Shown piece after piece: positions 22,381 through 35,728 of a DNA stretch of 64,000 bases; the stretch's first letter is position 1; each line of letters starts with the position of its first letter. The notes under the pieces were generated by a model. The model was not told the origin of the DNA and did no database searches. It saw only the letters and a program-made list of their open reading frames with translations. Source of the DNA: Ziziphus jujuba (lineage: Eukaryota > Streptophyta > Magnoliopsida > Rosales > Rhamnaceae); assembly GCF_031755915.1 (NCBI RefSeq), contig NC_083389.1, positions 372,001 through 436,000 on the forward strand, written 5' to 3'. Position numbers and translations under genes: made by a program.

Positions 22381-23321
22381 TTCCCCTCCTCTTGAAAAGG
22401 ATTTGTCCTCAAATCAAGATCCTCACCTGCAGAAAAAGGAGTTAAATCAGCAACATTAAATGCAGCACTCATGTTATACTCACCCGGTAAATTAGGCTTG
22501 TAGGCATTCTTGTTATTCAGCTAAAAAACTTGAAAAGGTCCATCCATAGGCAGCATGAGCTTTGACTTTCTTTGATTAGTAAACCTTTCCTTTCGTAAGT
22601 GCAACCAAACCAATTCTCCTGTGTCAAACACTATTACAACAAAATCTAGAAATAAATGCTCATTATGGTAAAAATTACACTTTTTAAAGTTAGCAATCAA
22701 TATTTCCCAAATTTTCAAATTGCCACTAAGTAGAGCTCTCAACAATGCAGATAAAGTTCGATGAAATAAAGATATCTTTAAATAAGTATCTTTAAAATTC
22801 ATGGTCAGCAATGATTTCTTATTCATAATTACTTTATTAACATCACCAACGCTAAGATAAAAATTTATATTTTTCCTTTCTTGTCTTCCTTTTCCTTTCT
22901 CGCTCACGGCCATCTCACCTTCCTCACTCTCGGCTTTTGCACCAAATTTCTCACTCTTGGTTTTATTAAAATTTTTCCACACAACCTGAGTATTAGAAGA
23001 CTTACCTTGGACAACAAGCTCACCTTTTCCCTCTTGATTGGATGGTAGTCCACTTGGAATTTCATTTGGGAAGACATCTCCAAATTCCTTCAAAAGAGAA
23101 ATAGTTGAACTTGGCAATTCAAGTTCTTCAAAGTTAGTCTGATCATTAAAATAATTTTCTTTATAAATCATGACCAGCAAAGGTTTCTTACACTTAATAA
23201 CCTTATTAATATCCCCTAAACTCAAATAAAAGTTGCTACTTGACCTTTCTTTTCTTTCTTTTTCTTTTTCCCCCTTGGATTGGCGCAAACCTTTCTTTTC
23301 TTTCTTTTTCTTTTTCTCCAT
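22381..23321 (-). pseudogene. Ty3/gypsy pol remnant (protease/RT edge plus integrase end)
   Basis: Minus strand. A frame from 23,321 to 22,521 (266 aa) opens with a Lys/Glu-rich stretch, then [20 protein letters not shown], the motif before the reverse transcriptase in plant gypsy elements. It then jumps to integrase: [19 protein letters not shown] and [20 protein letters not shown], then [11 protein letters not shown]. Just downstream (22,194-22,472) follows EYNMSAAFNVADLTPF and DLDLRTNPFQEEGND, the usual C-terminal block. RT, RNase H and most of integrase are deleted. A block NFYLSxGDxNKVIxxKKxLLxM occurs twice. No 5' LTR was found; the element ends at about 23,321 in the CATGCATG array. 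Confidence 0.75.
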
Positions 23322-25442
23322 TTAATTAATCTTAGTATCATATTTTATTAGCTAATCTGTGGACGTAACTATCTCGAAAACATATATAGACTAACTAAAT
23401 TATTTATTCATCCAATCGACAATTGAAATAGTACTCCATCTAATTTTAGATATGAAAACCAAAAAAAAAAATTATCAAAAAAAATAAAAATATCTTGTGT
23501 GCGTTTCTTCTTTGTAACAAAGATGTATAGATCATTATTTTTTATTTTTGTTGACTGATAGAGATGGATAATTTTTAGTTCCTCAACCTTAGCATGCATG
23601 TACATAATTGATATTTCATTAGAAAATATATTATTTTAATATATTTTTATTCATAGTATATATTTTTTATTTGAAATAGTTTAAAATATTAAATAAAATT
23701 GATTTGATCGTAGATCATTCATACTTATAATTTAAAAATTATAAATTTGAAAGATGAGATAGAAAGAGAAATTATTATAAATGATTAAAAGAAATACAAT
23801 GAGACCAAAAAAAACATTTTCTAACATATTTTCTTGGATATTGTTCACCGCACCTCACACACATGCACTTCACTACTCCTCTGACACTCCATAATTTTAA
23901 CATATTTTCTTGGATACTACTCACCACACCTCACATGCTTGCACTCCACTGCACCTAAGGCATTAATATTAACATAATTTTAATACAATTTTTCAATTTC
24001 ATTAATCTTAATGTCATATTTTATTAGCTAATTTGTTGATACAAGCAGTTCGAAGACTTATTCAAAATATTTAAGTTATTTTAGTAAGCTAATAAAGTAT
24101 TGTATCTATTTTTAGATTTAGAAACCAAAAAAAATTTATCAAAAAATAAAATACAGCTTCTGTATTTTTTTTTATTTCTTTTGCCTAACAAAGATGAATA
24201 TATCATTAATTTTTTTTTGAATAATAAAGATGCATAATTTTTAGTTCATAAGCGATGATATATATGTAGGTAACTGACTAAAAAATATTATTTAAATTAT
24301 TTTTGTTAATAATATAAGTATTTTTTGTTTAAAATAATATAACATGTTAAATAAAATTAATTCAATAGGCAAATTATTTATATTTATAATTTAAAATTTA
24401 TAAATTTTAAATAAGAGACATGAAAAAATTATTATAAAGAATAAAATGAACAAAGTGTGCAAAGGAAGAAAATTCTAACATATTTTCTTGGTCACCACAC
24501 CTCACATGCATGCACTCCACTGCTCCTCGGGCACTCCATAGTGCAAAACATATTTTCTTTTCTATTTTTCACATATTTTCTTGAATACTAGTCAAGATGC
24601 CTCACATGCATGCACTCCACTACTGCACTAGCACCTCAAAATTTTAACATATTTTCTTGGGCACTACTCACTACACTTCATGTGCATGCAATCCAAATTT
24701 TAACATAACTTTTCAATTTAATTAATCTTAGTACCATATTGTATTAGCTAATTTGTCGATGCAACCATCTCGAACACTTCTACAAAGTAATTAAATTATT
24801 TTACTATACAACCATCACCTCACAAAGTATTGTATCTAATTTTAGATATGAAAACAAAAAATTAAAAATGATCAAAAAATATAAAATATCTTGTGTACGT
24901 TTTTTCTTTGTAACAAAGATGTATCGATCATTATTTTTTATTTTTGTTGAATGATAGAGATGGATAAATTTTAGTTCTTGAACCTCCGCATGTATGTATA
25001 TAATTGATATTTCATTAGAAAATATATTATTTTAATATATTTTTATTCATAGTATATATTTTTTATTTTAAATAATATAAAATATTAAATAAAATTGATT
25101 TGAACGTAGATCATTTATATTTATAATTTAAAAATTATAAATTTGATAGATGAGAAAGAAAGAGAAATTATTATAAATGATTAAAAGAAATACAGCGAGA
25201 CAAAAAAAAAAAAATTTCTAACATATTTTTTTGGATACTGCTCACCGCACCTCGTACACATGCACTCCACTGCTCCTCTGGCACTCTATAATTTTAACAT
25301 ATTTTCTTGGATACTACTCACGACACCTCACGTGTATGTACTCCTCTACACCTATGGCATTAATATTAACATATTTTTAATATAATTTCTTGATTTAATT
25401 AATCTTAATGTTATATTTTATAAGCTAACTTGTTGAACAACC
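23322..25442 (+). repeat. CATGCATG subrepeat array, part 1
   Basis: No gene. Higher-order repeats of about 700-750 bp, each holding ATTAATCTTAGTATCATATT, TATTGTATCTAATTTTAGAT, a T-rich run, TATATAATTGATATTTCATT, and then two or three copies of a subrepeat of about 85 bp with CACCTCACATGCATGCACTC and CACTCCATAATTTTAACATA. Subrepeats near 23,860, 23,930, 24,500, 24,600, 24,670, 25,250 and 25,330. Confidence 0.75.
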
Positions 25443-26576
25443 TGATACGAACCTAGGACGACCTGCTCCTAAACCCGTATTATATTAGCCTGTATCTTAA
25501 TTAAGTTCAAGTTCTAAAGGAATGGACCTCAACCCCTAACCAACCTGTGGTTAGAAACCTTGGTATAATGTAGACGCCACAATAGGGGATGGAAAACCTA
25601 TTGATAACTCAAGCTAAAACAACCAATTCTCTAATGGTGTTTTAGGTGTTCTCAAAGAACAAAGAGATAATTAATCTCACAAGTATTTTCTTAATCAAAT
25701 CAAAGTTAATTCTTATTGATAACTAAGCCTTTAAATAGGCTTTGAAAGAAACAAAATAAACCCTAAAAACCCTAGGTAAAACCGACCACTCACATAAAGA
25801 ATCCTAGTTGGCCGAAACTATACTTCCTTTCCTAATCTAAGTTTGATTAATTAATTCCTTTATATTAAATTAGGAATTAATTAATTTACAATGGAAAGAA
25901 TAAAATAAAAACCTTCCTAAAGTTATTTGTCTAGAAAATAAATAAATAAAAACCTAAAAGTAATTGTAGTTTCCTAAAACAAAAAGTAAGAACAAATTAG
26001 GAAACTAAAAATGGTAAATTTTGGCTATGTTGGTAATGACCCTTCTTTGATCCAATTGGACTCCAAATCAGCTTCAATAGTCTTTGTGGGATGCCAAATA
26101 AGCTTATTGTGAAGTTCCTCACGTTGCCCTTGCTTGGAAGTATGAGAAAAGGCTAATATAGTAAAATACAGTAAAGTCAGCAAGGAATACAGCAAATCCG
26201 GCCTTTTCTTCCCCTTGTACGCAAACCACCTTGTTGGTCGGCTTTGAAGCTGCTTTGGCTGGTTTCTATGACTCATCCTCCATATGAATTGAACCCATAA
26301 GGATGGGGTTCCAATTCATACAACCCGGCCTCCTTATTATCACCAAAAATGTCACCCGGGCCTGTTTTGGCTTCTATTGCTTGTATGAGTAAAACAGACC
26401 TTGGTTCTTTAGATAAGGCCAACCCCTCTTGACTATGACTTATTCCTTGTATGAAGACAGTAAGATTGTCCTTGAACTTCTTGGCTTGGGCCCTAGTGAT
26501 CGGTCCCACATTCATTTGTATTGGGTCAGCACCCCAGCGGGTTGTCGGTCGAACAGTCTCGGGTGGATTCGCATCA
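25443..26576 (-). mobile_element. Ty3/gypsy solo LTR, copy C
   Basis: 1,134 bp between perfect 5-bp target duplicates CAACC (25,438-25,442 and 26,577-26,581). On the minus strand it runs from TGATGCGAATCC to GGTTCGTATCA. The pol-derived frame at its start reads VGPITRAQAKKFKDNLTVF and stays open for 80 codons. No internal sequence beside it: a solo LTR from recombination between LTRs. It interrupts a CATGCATG array unit whose two halves join cleanly. Confidence 0.9.
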
Positions 26577-26581
26577 CAACC

Positions 26582-28640
26582 AGTTCAAAAATTTATACAA
26601 AGTAGTTAAGTTATTTTAGTCAGTTAATAAAGTATTATATTTATTTTTGGTTTTGGAAACCAAAAAAAAAATTATCAAAAAATAAAATATAGCTTCTGTA
26701 CACTTTTTTTTTTTTTGGGTTAACAAAGATGAATAGATCATTTTTTATTTTTTGAATAATAAACATGCATAATTTTTAGTTCGTCAGCGGCGATATATAT
26801 GTAGGTAACTGATATTTCATTAAAAAATATTATTTTAAATTATTTTTATTCATAATATAAGTATTTGTTATTTAAAATAATATAACATGTAAAATAAAAC
26901 TAATTTAATTGATAAATTATTTATATTTATAATTTAAAAATTTTAAATTTTAAATATGAGACATGGAAAAAAATTATTAGAAATAATGAAAGTGAATAGA
27001 GTGTGAGAAGAAAGAAAATTCTAACATATTTTCTTGGTCATCACACCTCACATGCATGCACTCCAATGCTCCTTGGGCACTCCGTAATTCAAAACATATT
27101 TTCTTTTTCTTTTTTTTAACATATTGTCATGGACACCGGTCAAGATGCCTCACATGCATGCACTCCATTGCTCCACTGTCACTTCATAAGTTTAACATAT
27201 TTTCTTTGGCACTACTCACTACACTTCACATGCATGCAATCCTAATTTTAACATAACTTTTCAATTTAATTAATCTTAGTACCATATTGTATTAGATAAT
27301 TTGTCGATGCAACCATCTCGAACACTTATACAAAGAAATTAAATTATTTTATTATATAACATCATCTCACAAAGTATTGTATCTAATTTTAGATATGAAA
27401 ATATAAAAAAAAATTATCAAAAAATAAAAAATATCTTGTGTACGTTTTTTTCTTTGTAACAAAGATGTATAGATCATTATTTTTTATTTTTGTTGAATGA
27501 TAGAGATGGATAATTTTGAGTTTCTGAACCTCGACATGTATGTATATAATTGATATTTCATTAGAAAATATATTATTTTAATATATTTTTATTCATAGTA
27601 TATATTTTTTATTTAAAATAATATAAAATATTAAATAAATTTGTTTTGATCGTAGATCATTTATATTTATAATTAAAAATTATAAATTTGATAGATGAGA
27701 AAGAAAGAGAAATTATTATAAATGATTAAAAGAAATACAGCGAGACGGAAAAAAATTCTAACATATTTTCTTGGATAATGCTTACCGCACCTCGCACACA
27801 TGCACTCCATTGCACCTGTGGCACTAACCTTAACATTATTTTAATATAATTTTTCAATTTAATTAATCTTAATATCATATTTTATTAGCTAATTTATTGA
27901 TACAATCAGTTCGAAGTCTTATACGAAGTAGTTAAGTTATTTTAGTAAGTTAATAAATTATCGTATCTATTTTTAGATTTGGAAACAAAAAAAAAATATA
28001 TATATATATATATATCAAAAAATAAAATATAGCTTCTGTACATCTTTTTTTTTTGGGTTAACAAAGATGAATAGATCATTTTTTATTTTTTAAATAATAA
28101 ACATGCATAATTTTTAGTTTCTGAGCGGCGATATATATGTAGGTAACTGATATTTCATAAAAAATATTATTTTAAATTAATTTTATTCATAATATAAGTA
28201 TTTTTTTAAATAATATAACATGTTAAATAAAGCTAATTTAATTGATAAATTATCTATATTTATAATTTAAAATTTATAAATTTTAAATATGAGCACATGG
28301 GCATTCCATAATTTTAACATATTTTCTTGTGTTAGCTAATTTGTCGATGCAACCATCTCGAACACTTTTACAAAGTATTTAAATTATTTTGCCATACAAC
28401 CATCACTTCACAGAGTATTGTATCTAATTTTAGATATGAAAACCAAAAAAAATTATCAAAAAAATAAATATGTCATCTGTGCGTTTTTTTATCATTGGTT
28501 TTTTGTTAAGAAATACATGTTGATCTTTTTAAAAAAAAAAAAAATAACAAAGATGTATAATTTATAGTTGCTGAACTTATGTATGTATAAGATTGATATA
28601 TTAATAAAACAAATATTATTCTTGTACATTTTTTATCACA
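26582..28640 (+). repeat. CATGCATG subrepeat array, part 2
   Basis: No gene. Continues part 1 after the solo LTR. Subrepeats near 27,045, 27,150, 27,225 and 27,790; then the unit breaks down and, after about 28,300, goes over into the J5 5' flank. An (AT)n run lies at 27,997-28,013. Confidence 0.7.
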
Positions 28641-29424
28641 GTATATATAATCTTTGTTTAAAAGTAATATAAGATGCCATGATATGCATATTATCATGTA
28701 TGGTTGTTGCCATTACAGTTTATGAAATAATAACTTTATGTTACGTTTATGATACACTATTGTCTTTAAAATGAAATATTATTAAATTGTATTATCCTCT
28801 GGTCTACAAATATTTAGGGAGCCATTACTTCTTATGTATGTAACCATGGGTGGAGCCTTGCAGACCAAGTTTTTTATCAAAAAAATTTTACAATAAAAAA
28901 TTATAAAATAATACACTTTATCATAACGAAAAATAAAAATAAAAATTATATATTTTAAATTTAAGAAAACCATATAAGAAATCCATGTAATAAATATAAT
29001 AAGCTATTAAAAATAGTTATTTTTTTTTTACTATAAATTTAAACTATGATTTATGGTTTATGTGGAAATTTTGTTGAAATTAATTAATTACCCAACCTAG
29101 CAATTGGGACGAATTTAGAGTTTTTATTTATTTATTTATTTATTTTTGTAAGCATGTACATTAATATATATATATATATATATATATGTTTCTGTGTGTA
29201 AGATATTGATATAGTAATTAATGCCCAATTACATGTGTTTCCACTTATTTATAGCTATCTGTCACATACCTAACTAATGCTCGATGCGCAACACTAGCAT
29301 AAATTTTCTATATATATATATATATATATGTAGATATGCATTTTTTGATACATGACAAACAATTGAGCTATTTTCTTTGGTACCTGCATAAAAAATATAG
29401 TAACTAAGCTAGCAGATCCAAGGC
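28641..29424 (+). promoter_or_regulatory. J5 5' flank with TATA box
   Basis: Conserved in all module copies. It contains ATGATATGCATATTATCATG, an (AT)n microsatellite at about 29,165-29,190, a TATA-like TTATTTATAG at 29,245-29,254, and GTCACATACC where J6 and the orphan flank have a CACGTG G-box. The presumed transcription start would lie about 150 bases before the ATG at 29,425. Inference from position and conservation only. Confidence 0.45.
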
Positions 29425-30149
29425 ATGGCCATTGACGGTTTGTTCACATCTGGCCAAATTTTCAATGGCATTAGAAACATTATAGAGTATAAGAGGGAGC
29501 ACAAGATTGGTTTGGCGGCACTGTAAATGTTCCATGCCCACCAAAAGTTGGCATTGGAGAGCGGCATTCATTTTTTCATCTCAACACTCTTAAACCTCCT
29601 ACTAGTTCATCTAGGGGCATCGTCTATCGTGGCGTGAATGATAAGGGAGGAGATATTCAATGGATTGTGGCGTGGGACAATCGAGCCGATATCACAGAAA
29701 ATCTAGTAACTATATAGTTAAGCTAGCAAACTAGTATACATTATATTTAAATTAATATTGTACTGGTTTACGTCTCTGCTTGTCCCTATATGTATAGTCA
29801 TGCATGCATGCATTTAGCATTTAGATTTTAGACACATGATCATATGAGTATAAGCTATTAGTTTATTAGTTTTATCAAATTCAGTATTAGTCATTTTAAC
29901 ATAAAAAGAAAAATAAAATCATTGTGAGACATATATAATTGTATTTATATGTTCTTATATATTGAAATGTAGGTATACACTAAAGTCCGTGTACCAGCTA
30001 AGGTTGACTGGGAGGTGATAGAACAAAAGCTGCCTCTTAATCAAGACTTTAGCAACTATGACGGATGCTTCACCCATGTATCAATTACTGATGGCAATTT
30101 CCCTGAAATTCGAGCAATACTCATGCCGAACTTCACAAGCAAGAACTAG
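29425..30149 (+). pseudogene. J5: JIP23-like gene, two exons, 1-base frameshift
   Basis: Exon 1 29,425-29,705, intron 29,706-29,972 (GT at 29,706, AG at 29,971-29,972), exon 2 29,973-30,149 ending TAG. Exon 1 starts MAIDGLFTSGQIFNGIRNII; a 1-base loss near 29,503 (CACAAG where J6 has CACAAAG) shifts the frame and gives an early TAA. Past it, the shifted frame reads GGTVNVPCPPKVGIGERHSF and IQWIVAWDNRADITENL. Exon 2 reads VYTKVRVPAKVDWEVIEQKL, YDGCFTHVSITDGNFPE and IRAILMPNFTSKN. The blocks (DW, YPP, W.FLH, QWxVAW, VYTEV) fit the JIP23 family of plant stress/jasmonate-induced proteins of unknown biochemical role. The model (about 152 aa) is shorter than the roughly 200 aa usual for JIP23; an N-terminal exon may be missing. 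Confidence 0.65.
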
Positions 30150-31020
30150 GTTTCCAACTAGCACTGATCATAAGTAATAAGCATGCATCATGTACTGTGC
30201 GTGGAATAATATCATGATATCCACATTATCATGGCCTTTGGTGTTATCATATGTTGAGGCAGTCATAATTAATATGTATGCATGCATGTATGGTGCCATT
30301 ACAGTTTATGACATGGCAATTTTATGTTACTTTTATCATATGCTATGGTCTTTTAAATAAAATATTATCAAATTGTGTTATTCTTTGGTTTGCAAATACT
30401 TAGAGAACCATTTTTTTCGTATGCATGTAACAAGTAGCGAAGCCTTACTGGCAAAGACTTTTTCTCGAAAAAAAAAATTTATAAACTACAGCATTTGATC
30501 ATAAGGCAAAATATAAAAATAAAAATCATATACTTTAAATTTAACAAAGCCGTACAAAAAATACAAGTAATAAATAAAATAACTTATTTCAAATAATTTT
30601 TTAATTTTTTTTAAATTTTATAAATAACTAATCATTTTATTTTTTTATTGATAATTTTTGTTTTGTTAAACAACAAAAATATATAATTCATAGTTGCTGA
30701 ATCGAACTACGTATGTATATAATTGATATTTTTATAAGCAAAATATTATTTAAGTATATTTTTATTCAAAATATATTTTTAAATTTTTTTAAAAAAACAA
30801 TACAAAAGATTTATTCTATTTTTATTCAAAATATGTATTGTTTTTTTTTGTTTAAAAACAATACAAAAGATTTATTCAATTAATAAACTACTTACATCAA
30901 TAATTTAAAAATCATAAATTTAAAATAGTGAAATAAGAAGAAAAATTATTTCAAATAATTAAAAGAAATACAGTACTACAAAATGGAAGAAGGTTCTAAC
31001 ATATTTTCTTGGACACCTCA
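30150..31020 (+). other. J5 3' flank (module)
   Basis: No gene. Shared in order with the 3' flank of J3 (17,225-17,950) and, inverted, with 35,730-36,070 of J6: AGTAATAAGCATGCAT, ATTATCATGGCCTTT, GTATGCATGCATGTATGG, ATTTGCAAATACTT, then an AT-rich stretch. Confidence 0.6.
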
Positions 31021-34000
31021 CACGCATGCACTCCACCACTCCTCTAACGCTTCATAATTTAATGCCACGTGTATCAAACTTTTGTTCTATACTGCTGATG
31101 TCATGCACCGTGACGTCACATACCAATTGAAAATTAAGTTACCCACGATAAGCATAAAAGAAATGCTAAAGAGTCAGCAGTAGTGCCCTAGAGCAAACAA
31201 AATTTTCTCCATTTAATTAATCTTAGTATCATATTTTATTAGCTAATATGTGGACGCAACTATCTCGAAAACTTATACAAAGTAATTATATTATTTATTC
31301 ATGCAATCGACAATTAAAATAGTACTCCATCTAATTTTAGATATGAAAACAAAACAAAAAATTTATCAAAAAATAAAAAATATCTTGTGTACGTTTCTTC
31401 TTTGTAACAAAGATGTATAGATCATTATTTGTTATTTTTGTTGAATGATAGAAATGGATAATTTTTAGTTCCTGAACCTTGGCATGTATGTATATAATAG
31501 ATATTTCATTAGAAAATATATTATTTTAATATATTTTTATTCATAGTCTATATTTTTCATTTAAAATAATATAAAATATTAAATAAAATTGATTTGATCG
31601 TAGATAATTAATATTTATAATTTAAAAATTATAAATTTGAAAGATAAGAAAGAAAGAGAAATTATTATAAATAATGAAAATAAATACAGTGAGGCGGAAG
31701 AAAATTCTAACATATTTTCTTGGATACTGTTCAACGCACCACGCACACATGCACTCCACTACTCCTCTCGCACTCCATAATTTCGAAATATTTTCTTGGA
31801 TACTACTCACGGAACCTCACATACATGCACTCCATTGCACCTATGGCACTAATATTAACATAATTTTAATATAAATTTTCAATTTAATTAAACTTAATGT
31901 CATATTTTATTAGCTAATTTGTAGATACAACCATTTTGAAAACTTACACAAAGCAGTTAAGTTATTTTAGTAAGTTAATAAAGTATTGTATCTATTTTTA
32001 GAATTGAAAACAAAAAGAAAAAATTATCAAAAAATAAAATATAGCTTCTGTACTTTTTTTTTTTTTTTTGTTAACAAAGATGAATCGATCATTATTTTTC
32101 TCTTGAACAACAAACAGGCATAATTTTTAGTTCGTGAGCGGCAATATATATGTAGGTAACTGATATCTCATTAAAAAATACTATTTTAAATTATTTTTAT
32201 TCATAATATAGGTATTTTTTATTTAAAATAATATAATATGCTAAATAAAATTAATTCAATCGATAAATTATTCATATTTATAATTTAAAAATCATAAATT
32301 TGAAATATGTGCACATGGAAAAAATTATTGTAAATAATAAAAATGAACACAGTGTGAGAAAGAAGAAAATTCTAACATAATTTATTGGTCACCGCACCTC
32401 ACATGCATGCCCTCCATTGCTCCTCAGGCACTCTATAATTCAAAATATATTTCCTTGTTTTTTTTTTAACATATTTTCTTGGACACTAATCAAGATGCCT
32501 CACATGCATGCATTCTGTTGCTCTACTGACACTCCATAATTTTAAAATATTTTCTTTGGCACTACTCACTACACTTCACATGCATGCAATCCAAATTTAA
32601 CATAACTTTCCAATTTAATTATTCTTAGTACCATACTGTGTTAGCTAATTTGTCAATGCAACCATCTCAAACACTTATACAAAGTAATGAAATTATTTTA
32701 CTACACAACCATCGCCTCACAAAGTATTGTATTTAATTTTAGATATGAAAACCAAAAAAAAAACTTATCAAATAATAAAAAATATCTTTTGTACGTTTTT
32801 TTCTTTCTAACAAATATGTATAGATCATAATTTTTTATTTTTGTTGAATGATAGAGATGGATAATTTTTAGTTCCTGAGCCTTGACATGTATGTATATAA
32901 TTGATATTTCATTAGAAAATATATTATTTTAATATATTTTTATTCATAGTATATATTTTTTATTTAAAATAGTCTAAAATATTAAATAAAATTGATTTGA
33001 TCGTAGGTCATTTATATTTATAATTTAAAAATTATAAATTTGAAAGATGAGAAAGAAAGAGAAATTATTATAAATGATTAGAAGAAATACAGTGAGGCGG
33101 AAGAAAATTCTAATATATTTTCTTGGATACTGCTCATCGCACCTCACACACATGCAATCCACTGCTCCTCTAGTACTCCATAATTTTGACATAGTTTCTT
33201 AGATACTACTCACGACACCTCACATGCATGCGCTCCACTGCATTTATGACACTAATAATAACATTATTTAATATAATTTATCAATTTAGTTAATCTTTAT
33301 GTCATATTTTTTTAGCTAATATGTTGATACAACCAGTTCGAAAACTTATACAAAATAGTTAAGTTATTTTAGTAAGTTAATAAAGTATTGTATCTATTTT
33401 TAGATTTGAAAAAAAATTTATTAAAAAATAAAATATAGCTACTGTACCTTTTTTTTTTTTTTTTTTTTTTTGCTTAACAAAGATGAATTGATCATTATAT
33501 TTTTTCAACAATAAACATGCATAATTTTTAGTTCGTGAGCGGCGATATATATGCAAGTAACTAATATTTCATTAAAAAATATTATTTTAAATTATTTTTA
33601 TTCATAATATAAGTATTTTTTATTTAAAATAATATAACATGTTAAATAAAATGAATTCAATCAATAAATTATTTACATTTATAATTTAAAATTATAAATT
33701 TGAAATATGTGCACATGGAAAAATTATTATAAATAATCAAAATGAACACAGTATGAGACGGAAGAAATTTCTAACATATGTTTTTGGTCACCACACCTCA
33801 CATGCATGCCCTCCACTGCTCCTCGGACACTCCATAATTCAAAACATATATATATATATATATATTTTTTTAACATATTTTCTTGGATACTAATCAAGAT
33901 TCCTCACATGTATGCACTCCACTGAGACTCCATAATTTAACATATTTTCTTGGGCACTACTCACTACACTTCACATGCATGCAATCCAAATTTTAACATA

Positions 34001-34960
34001 ACTTTTCAATTTAATTAATCTTAATACCATACTATATTAGCTAATTTGTCGATACAACCATCTCAAACACTTATACAAAGTAATTAAATTATTTTACTAT
34101 ACAACCGTCGCCTCACAAAGTATTGTATCTAATTTTAGATATGAAAAAAACATTATCAAAAAATAAAAGATATCTTGTGTACGTTTTTTCTTCCTAACAA
34201 AGATGTATAGATCATTATATTTTATTTTTATTGAATGATAGAGATGGATAATTTTTAGTTCTCTAACTTGGCATGTATGTATATAATTTATATTTCATAG
34301 AAAATATATTATTTTAATAAATTTTTATTCATAGTATATATTTTTTATTTAAAATAGTATAAAATATTAAATAAAATTTATTTGAACGTACATCATTTAT
34401 ATTTATAATTTAAAAAAATTATAAATTTAAAAGATGAGAAAGAAAGAGAAATTATTATAAATCATTAAAAGAAATACAGTGAGGCAGAAGAGAATTCTAA
34501 GACATTTTCTTGGATACTGCTTACTGCACCATACACATGCACTCCATGCTCCTCTGGCACTCCATAATTTTAACATATTTTCTTGTGTACTATTCACTAC
34601 ACCTCACGTGCATGCAATCCAAATTTTAACATAACTTTTCAATTTAATTAATCTTAGTACCATATTGTATTAGCAAATTTGTCGATGCAACCATCTCGAA
34701 TACTGATACAAAATAATTAAATTATTTTACCATACAACCATCACCTCACAAAGTATTGTATCTAATTTTAGATATGAAAAGAAAAATAATTATCAAAAAA
34801 AGAAATATGTCATCTATACATTTTTTTATCATTTGTTTTTAGCTAAAAAATACATATTGATCTTTTTTAAAAAAAAAATAAATAACAAAGATGTATAATT
34901 TATAGTTGCTAAACTTATGTATGTATATAGTTGATATTTTAGTAAAAAAATATTATTCTA
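31021..34960 (+). repeat. CATGCATG subrepeat array, part 3
   Basis: No gene. At least five higher-order units. Subrepeats near 31,030, 31,740, 31,820, 32,400, 32,500, 32,580, 33,150, 33,220, 33,790, 33,900, 33,970, 34,540 and 34,610. A T24-like run lies at 33,450-33,472 and an (AT)n run at 33,847-33,864. Confidence 0.75.
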
Positions 34961-35564
34961 GTACATTTTTGTTCACGTTACATATAATCTTTGTTTAAAA
35001 GTAATATAAGATGCCATGATATGCATATTATCATCGTCTTTTATGTCAACTTTGTCGTAAGTTGAGGCTGTTTTGCAAATCCAGGGATAATTAATATGTA
35101 TGCATGTATGGTTGTTGCCATTAATGTTTATGAAATAACAACTTTATGTTGCGTTTATGATATACTATAGTCTTTAAAATGAAATATTACTAAATTGTAT
35201 TATCCTCTAGTATGCAATACTTGGGGAGCCATTGCTTTTTATGTATGTAACCACGGGTAGAGCCTTGAAGACCAAGAATTTTTATCACAAAAAAGTTACA
35301 ATAAAAAATTGTAAAATAATACACTTTATCGTAGCGAAAAATAAAAATAAAAATCATATATTTTAAATTTAACAAAACTATATAAAAAATCCATGTAATA
35401 AATATAATAAGCTATTTAAAATAGTTAATTTTTTTAACTGTTAATTTAAACTATGATTTATGGTAGGTGTGAAAATTTTGTTGAAATGAATTAATTACCC
35501 AACCTAGCCATTGGGACAAATCCAGAGGTTTTTTTTTTTTTTTTTTGTGTAAGCATGTACATTA

Positions 35565-35604
<40 letters not shown>

Positions 35605-35728
35605 TTGTGTGTGTAAGATATTGATAGAGTAATTAATTCCCAATTACTTGTGTTTTCACTTATTTATAGCTATCTGTCACGTGCCTAACTAATGCTTGAT
35701 GCGCAACACTAGCACAAATATTATAAAT
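34961..35728 (+). promoter_or_regulatory. Orphan JIP-module 5' flank without a gene
   Basis: Plus-strand copy of the module 5' flank: ATGATATGCATATTATCAT (35,012), (AT)n(GT)n microsatellite (35,566-35,605), TATA-like TTATTTATAG (35,660-35,669) and a CACGTG G-box (35,678-35,683), up to CGCAACACTAGCACAAA. Where exon 1 should follow, the sequence switches at about 35,729 to the 3' flank of J6 in inverted orientation. If still active this promoter would read antisense into J6. Confidence 0.55.
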
